The position numbers were made by a program, and so were the translations under genes. The notes under the pieces were generated by a model. That model did not search any database. It worked only from the letters and a program-made list of their open reading frames with translations, and had not been told where the DNA came from. From assembly GCA_964019695.1 (NCBI GenBank), contig OZ026520.1, positions 27,872,120 to 27,936,119 of the forward strand: DNA of 64,000 nt, written 5' to 3'. Shown one piece after another: positions 55,775 through 64,000 of this stretch (positions are counted from its first letter, which is position 1; each line of letters starts with the position of its first letter). The stretch comes from Loripinus fragilis. Taxonomy: Eukaryota; Mollusca; Bivalvia; Lucinida; Lucinidae.

Positions 55775-57571
55775 TTCTTTCAATGGTAACACTCAAGACA
55801 AGTGTCAAATAAGTGAAATAAAATGCCAAAAATCTACCATCATAATTTATTAGAGCAAAAATTACCAGGCAATATATTTTGTCAAAATACTGCCTGAAAT
55901 GATTTTCGATTATTGAATGCTCAATGTGATATAAATTGAAAACGTACATCTGAAGTCATTTATTCGCGATTCTAATTTATGCAGCAGTACTATATATGAA
56001 CGATACACTTTATGCTATACTGAACAAAAGTAAAAACGCCACACTATAACATTTTATATTTTGTGAGAAAGTATTGAACCAAAAGTATTTACTAAAGCTT
56101 AATAATGTTTTTCAGACATCCAGCAAGCGATTTGTCGAAACTCCGCCAATTTGTCTCTTTTGATGTCTGTGCATGTTCCTTTTTCTGATTAAAGCTTTAT
56201 TCACTGAATTTTTTCAACTGCGCATGCGCAAAAAAGATTGTTATGCTTATCAGAATACGTCATATTTGTGTTGCATTAATAGACAAGAAAACTGTCTTAT
56301 CACTTGAAACAGGCTCAGAAATCAATTTCGAATTTATCAAATTTGTTAAAAAAAATTGTCAAATGTCTCCCTTTGACAAGAACAAACAGGGAATATCAAA
56401 TATTTGGTTGTCTTCGATTTATCACGATTTTCGATAACTTTCTTTCTTTTGCCAAACCAGGTAGACCTATAAGCACATTGTAACTTCCATTTCTCGACCA
56501 GTAATGTGCTCAGACTAAGATGCAACAACACATTGATTTTCCTATGGAGATTTCAATGATAAAATTTTAAGCTTGGCCAATTTGATGAAAACCCCCTTTT
56601 CTTAAGGTTGCTCTTCTAAACGATCAAAACACATTTCTGGTTGTCTAAGACTACCATTTCGTTCACTCGGATCTGGTTGGCAGTGGATTTCTGAAGGCCT
56701 AAACTGTGTGAGATTTCTGTTCAAATTTGTAACCTGAAAAATTGGATCCCTGTCACATTTAAATGACTTGTGTGTTTCCTCGCGACAACATCCGTAAACC
56801 TTTAACTTTATGCATAACCCAGTCTTGGAACATTCAGATACTCTTTCATTTGCTTTACTGGCTTGCATCATTTTTTGCATATAAATGACAAACAATTCAT
56901 GTGTAGCGTTTTCACTTTATTTCAGTATACGATCACTGACCTGAAACGCCATCGAATGATTTAGTCAACCGTTGCATATTATTAATAAACTGGGTCAGTT
57001 TATGTCCATTCTACCAACAGTAATACTCCCCCGTTGAAAAGAACAAAACATATGCCAAAATTCCATCTTATTACAGAGAAATACAGCAAAAACATCAGGT
57101 TGAAAATTTTGTTAAAAAATACTGCAGCTTTTTCTACCCGCCTATCGAAAAGTTCAAGTGAAAATAACATGAAAAGATGCACTTAAAGTCGATTTTTCGC
57201 GTTTCTTATTAATGCGGCAGCACTTTAGTGACTCTGATACATATGTCTGGAACTCATTGACCTGAAAAATAGCTAGACTCCAGCTGATAAGTGAAAGTTA
57301 TCAATTACAGGCTAAGTTTTCATTAACATTTAATGAGGCGTTATTCTCACTATACTGTAAAGCTCACAATAAATGCAGTTGAAAAAGGATGAACATTCAC
57401 TTTAACTTTTTCCTTGCTGCCTTAGACTTCTAACGTCTGCTGATAACCTTTGCAAACTATTTGGACCCAGATCAGGACCAACATAACATCAATCAATATT
57501 AGTATACTTAACTAAGAGCATCCGATTCTTGACATTCTTGATCCCTCTACCTCTCTCTGTTAAACTTCTAT

Positions 57572-57796
57572 GAGCCTTGACATGAGATTTCCAACAATAT
57601 GGTATGTGCGACCAGCAAAGGCTCAGACCAGCCTGCGCATACGCGCAGTCTGATCATAGCCTTTGCTTGTTGCTTTAATGTTCTATGACTCTTAGGATAC
57701 TGAAAGAAAATCATTTGGAGTTTCTAAGTTTAAAAGGAGGCTGCATAGGCTCGTCTGAGTCTACACTTGTCAAAATGCCACATTGTTGGAAATCAA
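57572..57796 (+). mobile_element. GAGCCGCGACATG MITE copy
   Basis: GAGCCTTGACATGAGATTTC start and CCACATTGTTGGAAATCAAT end; terminus degraded. Confidence 0.8.
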
Positions 57797-57914
57797 TTGA
57801 TTTGATCTTGAAAATGCTGCCAGCCTCCCTAGTCAGAACCCTACCAATTTCTGTTTAAAATTGCTATGGTCCGTATGGTATTGTAATACTAATTCAGGCC
57901 TCCAAATTAGAGTG

Positions 57915-58055
57915 CGTATTGGAAAACTCTTTTCTTTATTTCTCAACCAAAACACATGTTGTGAATACTCAAAAGAACCGTCTCAATGAGACGTTTCTTT
58001 TAAACACCCAAAACACATGTTTAAATTGATGGGTAAGAAAATAATTACAATTTAG
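57915..58055 (+). mobile_element. GAGACGGTTCTTT-hairpin MITE
   Basis: Well-kept copy: AACCAAAACACATGTTGTGA, AAAAGAACCGTCTCAATGAG, CACCCAAAACACATGTTTAA. Confidence 0.8.
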
Positions 58056-58239
58056 CTCATAAGATTTCCTTATCTGGATCTATGTTAAATACAATTTATA
58101 AAGAATTTTAAACAAAGAAACCCAATGACGGTCCTGACGTAAAGCTTTCATCCGTTGGCTGGCGCCTGATGCTTGTCTTTGACTGGATCCACCAAGGCTC
58201 AAATTAATGTTTTCTTTAGCTTGACTATCTGTGAGTCTT

Positions 58240-58625
58240 GAGCCTTTTTGTTTCATCATCGTGCGTTAATTTCTATACAGAATCTAGGACTAATAAAATG
58301 CATTTAAGCCACCGGTGGCTCGGGCGGCTGTCGGTCAAGGGCGGTGGCTCTGTTGTTGTTGATTCGTTGTTTTATATTCCTCCCGTTGTTTGTGGGGTCT
58401 GTGTTTGGTCCTTGTTGTGTTAAGCACTACTTAGAGTCCTTTCTAGTTTTGCAATCATCTTGAAGAGGAAGAGAGAGCTGGTTGCTTTACATTAACTGTC
58501 TTCCTGATGCATTGTGGCTGTAAATGTCCTGTGGCTCTTCCTCTTGGTGCCGTGTGGTGGTCTGCGATGTGCGATTGTTGCATTTCCTAATCATACTCAC
58601 TTACTTTTCTAGGGTATCTCACGCA
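58240..58625 (+). mobile_element. Retroelement tail, GAGAGCTGGTTGCTTTAC family, copy 3
   Basis: Includes GCCACCGGTGGCTCGG palindrome, CCCGTTGTTTGTGGGGTCTG and GAGAGAGCTGGTTGCTTTAC. Confidence 0.55.
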
Positions 58626-58629
58626 AGGA

Positions 58630-59150
58630 CTTTTATGCTACAACAATTTAAAATACCCTCACAGCCCTATCGGACACTTTCTATGCCTACAAATCCAGCT
58701 GCTTGTTGCATTCCGATCTCTCGTTGTGGATTAATTGCACGACTTGCGAAATTCACAACCCGATCTGACAACATAAAGAAGTGAGCGCGTTTTCTTATAG
58801 AAAGGTGTTATTGGCATCGCGGAGAATTGTTGGTCCCAAAGCCACAATTTGAACATGTTTTAAAGAAAACTCCTGCTCACATTTATAGAGTATGGGTGTT
58901 GATGGATACCTAGATGGTTTGTTATTCCTTCCGTTTTCCCCTGTATCAATTAACCTCCGTTACCAAGATTTTGCTTCATTCGATCCTTCCTTTCGCACTA
59001 AGACATATAAATTGATGACATTTACAATTGTATACATTTACGGAGACTAGAACAATAAAAAGAGAAGAAAACTAAATTTTAAGAACGATTGTAATCGCGA
59101 AGCAATTCCTTACAAGTGAGCAATTCCTTACCAGTGAGAGTTGTATCTTA
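58630..59150. other. No supported gene
   Basis: A frame at 58524-58784 runs out of the retroelement tail with no recognisable product. The rest is AT-rich. Confidence 0.35.
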
Positions 59151-59152
59151 AA

Positions 59153-59520
59153 GCTGCATACTCTGTAACTATGAACATTTTTCGAAATTTTTTCTTTTCT
59201 TTTTGAATCATTTGTAAAAGTAGAATTAAGCTATGTTTTCACAATAAAAATGTTCAGTACAGCTGAAAACTGCATGGAAAAGTGAATTATCTCATCAAAT
59301 AGGTGTGTTTTTCTCTTGTTGGTAATTATTTGCGTCCCTCCAATAATTCTAGACCGTTGAATTTTAACATAGATGCAGTTGTTTTGATAGTGATACCTTG
59401 TTAAGATTTACGAAAATGGTAAAACGTTTACCTGAATTTGAGTATTTTACTATGTTCTTGAAAAATAAAAACATTATTTTTAAAATTAGAAGATCAAAAG
59501 TTTCAGACTATGCAGCTTTA
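59153..59520 (+). mobile_element. TTAAAGCTGCATA MITE copy 3
   Basis: TTAAAGCTGCATACTCTGTA start, CAGACTATGCAGCTTTAA end; complete. Confidence 0.85.
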
Positions 59521-59757
59521 ACCCTTAATACGCCAATCGCAACAAAGGTCGTCTGCTTATCTCGTCTGCTGAAATGTTTCAGAAGCCTCTATGACAAACA
59601 GTGTGGACCCAAATCAGACTGCTCCTATAGGAGCAGTCTGTTCTGGGTCCGCGCTGTTTGCTTCTATTCTTAATTCGTCGGTAATGTAAGGCCATTATTT
59701 GCAGCAGACGACTTCAGCAGACAACATTTTAAATTTTTTCTTGACGCTTTAAGGGTT
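59520..59757 (+). mobile_element. TTAACCCTTAATRCGCC MITE with GAGCAGTCTG hairpin
   Basis: Directly abuts the preceding MITE. The central hairpin CAGACTGCTCCTATAGGAGC is intact; ends TTAACCCTTAATACGCCAAT and GACGCTTTAAGGGTTAAA. Confidence 0.85.
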
Positions 59758-59766
59758 AAACTTGGG

Positions 59767-60058
59767 GTTTAAGGGTCTCTAGTTAGCAACTCATTCGATG
59801 CACTGTATTTTCTCATTAAGCAAGACACTCTTCCCTCTGCTTAGTAATAGGACAACGTCCCGACATGACTGAAAAATGGTTCCCTTGGGGCCTTTTAAGC
59901 ATAAATCACTGCGTTTAAGGGTCTCTAGTTAGCAACTCATTCGATGCACTGTATTTTCTCATTAAGCAAGACACTCTTCTCTCTGCTTAGTAATAGGACA
60001 ACGTCCCGACATGACTGAAAAATGGTTCCCTTGGGGCCTTTTAAGCATAAATCACTGC
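59767..60058 (+). repeat. 146-bp tandem duplication
   Basis: Two consecutive copies beginning GTTTAAGGGTCTCTAGTTAG, differing by about one base. The unit has AGCAAGACACTCTTCCCTCT, resembling the SINE body at 39425-39605. Confidence 0.92.
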
Positions 60059-60466
60059 GGTAAATACAAACCTTCAGCGAGTCAGTGACCTTGAAAATTA
60101 TTTAACCATGACGTGTGCGTAAAACACAAAAAACCTGTATTGGAAAAATGACATATAAATTATACTCATGAATAACGATATATACAATAAACATTTGTAT
60201 CAAGCGCTAAAAAAGTATACATGTAGCTTGTGAAAAAAGGCCGCTGAATCCGAATACATTCAGTTTCGAGCAGTGTATATCCATATCGGTCAGCCGAAAT
60301 CGGTCATTGCATTGTATGGACGTCAGGATCAATAGCTCAATTTTAGATTCTCATTTATCAATTATTTAAAGGTAGAGATCTGAGTATAAGGGCGGCTACA
60401 TGTACATGTATTATATTTGTATATACAAACCGGATATTCGCTAACGAACATTGTTTATATTTTACA
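60059..60466 (+). promoter_or_regulatory. Region upstream of the rolling-stone-like gene
   Basis: Expected to hold promoter and 5' UTR. A TATTATATTTGTATATAC stretch at 60409-60426 could serve as a TATA-like element, about 40 bases before the start codon, which would leave a very short leader. Speculative. Confidence 0.25.
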
Positions 60467-60556
60467 ATGGGTTGTTTAGGAAGACTGAGGGAGGAATTTA
60501 GGTTGAAGAAATTTCTTCTAAACCATGATCAGCCAGGGATATTTGTCACATTTCAG
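60467..60556 (+). CDS. rost: Rolling-stone-like exon 1
   Basis: ATG with A at -3 and G at +4 (ACAATGG), 30 codons, donor CAG|GTAAGA, phase 0. It ends in FVTFQ, where the family usually reaches the first membrane helix. Confidence 0.8.
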
Positions 60557-63500
60557 GTAAGACACATTCTGACGTTTTAGATGATTTTCTCGCGAGTGGG
60601 CGTGGCAGTACGTGGCCTCCAGATAAGAGCTAGTTATTAGAATTTAGTTTCTTTTTTCTCAACCAAACAGTTCTAGAGCACCTCAGACGAATCGTTTGAG
60701 TACTTAGAACATCATTAAGCTAGCACATGAGTATTTGGTACTTATCGCTTTGCTGAGCAACGAATGCGCGCAGACTCACCAGAGCCTTCGCTGCTCGCAT
60801 ACACAAATGTTCGATGCAGATGAAGACTCAAACCAAATTGCAGACGTCTAGCCCCGCTGGATACGTACGCATGGACGTTTAAAAGAGGCTTTCGCGCATA
60901 TGCGATAAGTGTGCTGCTCCATGTATATAAACTGATGGATTTAGACTCAAATATTTGTTATCAGGGCATATGATCTCTATAGAACATATCTAGTGATGTG
61001 GATAGCATTTCCATTGAAATGATATTGTTGAAATAATGTATAATAATATCTAAATTATCTCCGGTTGACGGGTCGTGTCGCAACCATCCACATTTATGTT
61101 GACCGCTGTTGGTAAACAGAATGGCAGGTATTGCTGCAATGAATAGAGAGGGGGGGGGGGTAATCAAACAGCACGTTCGTGTATCATAAAAATCTATTCA
61201 TAATCAAAGACTAAGTAAATTTTTGAAAGAGAATAAAAATTTAGATTAAACACAGCAGATTCCGCAAGTACTGCTTGACACATGAATTTATCGACCAAAC
61301 GCAAACCGCAAATCATTTTTAACTCATTTCCTCATGAATATTTATGCTAAGCTCCATCCACTAAATGTACAAAGAATAAAGAAATTACTTGTAAGGTCCA
61401 CCAGTATAGGATCATATTTTATCGTATTTCCATAAGCAAACAAAGCAGACCCTTATAAAAGCTGCCTGATCTGGGTCTGGCGTCAAAAGGCGTCTCTATG
61501 AGGTAAAGGGTTAATTAGATGTTGGTAATGTTAAGGAGGGGTGACCAATGTATCAATGGATAAAAACATGGTATAAAAAGGGACATATATGATAAATCTA
61601 TATAATATTTTATGTATAATTAAATGATGCCATGCGTTATAATACACGGTAGAGAAAATCCAGGTTTTCCAAGTGTCATCAAGGGTCAGTCAAGAAGAAA
61701 ATGTGGCCCCAACTTATATTACTTGACTTTTCGCTTACTGTAAAGGCGGCGCCTCATGAATGCGTCATTAGGAGTAGTCAACCTTAGGCATAGGTAAAAG
61801 CTGAAAAGGAGGCGTGGTTTTATTCAAAAGTAACTGTATTATCTTTTGCCACAATTCCAGTCATTATTTAGTCCTTAAAACGCCAGCAAAATAGCTGCAT
61901 CTGAAAATGTCTATTTAACATAAGCAGGGAGGCAAACATTGTGGACCCAGATCAGACTGCTCCTACAGGAGCAGTCTGAGCTGGATTCACACTATTTATC
62001 TATGAGGCTTCAACTACTTTAGTGGACGACAAAAACATACATTTTGTGATTATGCGCTTTAAGGGTTAATAAATGTGAGTTCAGTGTGTATACGGTTTCA
62101 TGAAATGCTTGCACGTTTGCGCGGCTCAAAAATCTTATTAACTCTTTACCAAATTATAAATAAAACCTGATTTCCCTTCCTTAGCAGATGAAATAGCCAA
62201 ACCACACCCAGATATGAATATTGAAGTTGCCGCCTTTACAGTAAGTGAAAAGTCAAGTAATATCACCTTAATTGCGACAGTGTGATGGAGAAAGTTAACA
62301 CGAATTCACCATCGTTGTTGTCACTTTTGTTGTTTGTAGTTCGGATGCTTCAAGGCTTATATAGCATGGCGTATCTTCTGGGCTCTCTACCACGTGGCAT
62401 GGATTATTGTGACAGGTGTGGGATCGGACGAGTGGGCAGGGCCAGATCCCGCTAATCAGGTGAAATGGTTCATCTATCTCACTGACTGGGCGTATTTTAC
62501 GTTGACAGTATCCACCATGATTGATGCAATCGTTGTGTTGTATGTAGCTCTGAAACGAAGGGACATAATAAAAGGTAATAATATAGTGTTATAACTCTCA
62601 TATCGCAGACTATTGTCCCAAGCTCAAATATTGGAGGTTCACCTTTTAATTTATTCATCAGATATTCAAGAAAATTATAAGCTCCACCATTGACAGGGTC
62701 TTGAGGAAATTATTGAACAGCATAGATCAATGGAAAGGCGGCACAGTCATGATACACGGGAATTTGTATCTGTAGTATGTGTAGTCAGCTCAAATAAAGA
62801 TTATACACGGATTATATAAAGTTTATATTTTTCCAAAATATATCGTTAATGGCATCTTGATCCGTTAGAACTGCAAGATTCACAAAATGTAGCATGGCAT
62901 GTTGTAGCTGTGTTTGAACTGTCCTGAAATTGTAAGCATTCGGCATGGTTTATGTCGTCGTTTAATCATTTGAATATGATATCACGAGTTATTCAACAGT
63001 GGCCCCTCGTTTTCTTGTGTTTTTATATACATGGGTATATACATTTTTATTTGTTTTTTATCGCATGCTCTTTGGAAACTCAATATAAAGCCACTGACAA
63101 TCAAAATAATGTGGCATTTCATTTTACTATAGCATTCGCTTTATTCCAAGAGAGTAATAACCTTTATTTGTACTTGGAGTATATCGGCAGATGCCCAGGC
63201 TCGGTCATCGCTGCTCACAAATAAAATATGAATACTAAAATCTTATAAACAGTTCCAACATCTTTTTCAGGTATAGCGTCGAACACGCCTTGGTATCTCA
63301 AAGCGAACTGGGTGATCTTCAACCTCGCCAACGATGTTAGTATAACCATGTCCTTCGCCTTCTGGGGCCTAGTGTACTACCGTAAGTCTTCAAATGGATT
63401 GTAAAACATAAGTGGAACTGCACCTCACACTTAGTGGTAGCTGACCTGCCACTGCTCTTGGTGTAATATTTATCACATGGCGTCGCGTCTGAGGGTGATT

Positions 63501-64000
63501 AAAAACTCAGAAATTGTTTATAAAATGTGAATGAAAACATTCATTCACCTTTTTATGCAAATTTTTATGTATCTATAACTTGCTATTTTTGCTCGGATAT
63601 TCATGAAATTATCGCCAAAATGTGAAACTAAGAAATTGGATATAATATCTACACCATTTCGGTAAGTTTTTACTCCTTTATTAATCGGGAAAATACCGAT
63701 ATTGGGCCCCACATCAGGCCTAGGAAAATCCCTGGCTAATATTGTTGATCCTGATAAATGCCGTGTTACAAATGCATGCCGCATTTCATCTTGGTCTTCA
63801 CTGTATGCCAAAAACTTGCTTAGGGGTATCTGGTCATTAAAGGGTTAGTGTCTGTCAATGATGAGCTTTATTATCCGACACAAATACATCTTATAAGCAG
63901 TGAATAAAAATTGTTGCATTCTTTTGATGCATTCTTTTGATGTCAGGATTTATCAACCGGAGAAATTGATGTCTTACCAAAAAAAAAAAAAAAAAAAAAA
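60467..64000 (+). CDS. rost: Rolling-stone-like multi-pass membrane protein, 5' part (continues past the window)
   Basis: Three in-frame exons with good borders: 60467-60556, 62340-62574 and 63271-63381, giving the first 145 residues. Exon 1 gives a cytosolic-looking start, MGCLGRLREEFRLKKF then NHDQPGIFVTFQ, which matches the conserved opening of rolling stone (rost) family proteins. Exon 2 has one hydrophobic helix near residues 38-57 and another near 73-100, separated by a short loop (DEWAGPDPANQ). Exon 3 starts a third helix (WVIFNLANDVSITMSF). The family is a small group of membrane proteins; Drosophila rost acts in myoblast fusion, but the function of mollusc members is unknown to me. 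Introns are 1783 and 696 bases. The frame is left in phase 1 at 63381, so the remaining exons lie to the right of the window. Confidence 0.85.
60557..62339. other. Rolling-stone-like intron 1
   Basis: Contains a diverged hairpin MITE remnant (60650-60720), a G-run at 61150 and a MITE (61873-62068). A segment at 62188-62239 ahead of a good donor has an in-frame stop in the needed phase and is not used as an exon. Confidence 0.6.
61873..62068 (+). mobile_element. TTAACCCTTAATRCGCC-family MITE, diverged
   Basis: CAGACTGCTCCTACAGGAGC hairpin retained; end GCGCTTTAAGGGTTAAT. Confidence 0.75.
62340..62574 (+). CDS. rost: Rolling-stone-like exon 2 (two membrane helices)
   Basis: Acceptor TTGTTTGTAG|TTC and donor AAAG|GTAATA. 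78 codons plus one base. FKAYIAWRIFWALYHVAW and WFIYLTDWAYFTLTVSTM are the recognisable family segments. Confidence 0.88.
63271..63381 (+). CDS. rost: Rolling-stone-like exon 3
   Basis: Acceptor TCTTTTTCAG|GT and donor TACC|GTAAGT. It completes Gly109 with exon 2 and encodes TPWYLKANWVIFNLANDVS, then the start of a third helix ending FWGLVYY. Confidence 0.88.
63465..63812. repeat. Fragments of two MITE families in intron 3 of the rolling-stone-like gene
   Basis: TTATCACATGGCGTCGCGTC at 63470 matches the 3706/22145 repeat. GCCGCATTTCATCTTGGTCT at 63778 matches the CCTGATGAAATGCC hairpin family. Confidence 0.6.
63979..64000. repeat. A homopolymer at the window edge
   Basis: At least 22 consecutive A; continues or ends outside the window. 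Intronic, not a gene end. Confidence 0.7.

Larger units (their letters stand above)
52486..57229. mobile_element. 4.7-kb structure with about 1.5-kb inverted arms
   Basis: Left arm about 52486-54090, right arm about 55775-57229. Tips read ACTAAAGTACTGCCGCATTA and complement (one mismatch). Interior matches include GCATCTTTTTCCGTTATTTT, AAACTGACCCAGTTTATTAA and CACAGTTTAGGCCTTCAGAA against their complements. The left arm also carries a retrotransposon tail (52930-53110) that the right arm lacks. No coding frame was recognised. Confidence 0.8.

Noticed and set aside
62188..62239. Extra rolling-stone-like exon ahead of a GTAAGT donor
   Set aside because: Exons 1 and 2 are both phase 0 at this junction, and this segment has TAG in that phase. 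Direct joining of exons 1 and 2 matches the family.
63979..64000. Poly(A) tail of a retrocopy
   Set aside because: Cannot be assessed at the window edge; it lies in an intron of the rolling-stone-like gene and no retrocopy body precedes it.

Overview
This window looks like AT-rich, intron-rich animal nuclear DNA. It has GT/AG-spliced short exons, very low coding density, dense small inverted-repeat transposons (MITEs), tRNA-headed SINEs and retroelement tails. The repeat types and the two recognisable genes suggest a mollusc, most likely a bivalve. That is my inference from the repeat landscape; no search was run. No operons, rRNA, CRISPR or other prokaryotic features are present.

Layout. 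(1) About 0-19.2 kb is mostly repeats around scattered exons of one or more unidentified plus-strand genes: a 24-codon coiled-coil exon at 1381-1452, a convincing terminal exon at 12504-12605, and a weaker terminal exon at 19089-19155. Between them are nested MITEs, a 16-bp-based minisatellite (1455-3431), a 4.2-kb element made of two kinds of internal tandem unit (6268-10455), and a 1.1-kb inverted repeat with tRNA-like arms (13034-14152). (2) 19.2-42 kb has no gene I can support. It holds mariner-like non-autonomous elements, several SINE copies (one intact with a 13-bp target duplication), a TTAA-bounded composite (30744-34279), a pogo/Tigger-like MITE (41661-42013) and a dead retrotransposon fragment (38400-38950). 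(3) 42198-50282 is a complete five-exon plus-strand gene for a failed-axon-connections (FAXC)/metaxin-like protein of 253 residues. Intron 1 carries a 54-bp minisatellite of about 26 units and intron 3 a 36-bp minisatellite. Introns 1, 2 and 4 and the 3' UTR each hold a copy of one MITE family. (4) 50.6-60.4 kb is intergenic and contains a 4.7-kb structure with about 1.5-kb inverted arms (52486-57229). (5) From 60467 to beyond the window end are the first three exons of a rolling-stone-like multi-pass membrane protein.

All recognised genes run on the plus strand and are separate transcription units; nothing here indicates a shared pathway. The least ordinary structures are the 54-bp array, which keeps exact register for 25 periods and leaves a 428-codon antisense frame open; an inverted MITE pair bracketing the last FAXC exon; and a strong hairpin element just upstream of FAXC exon 4. 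I found no convincing new gene system.
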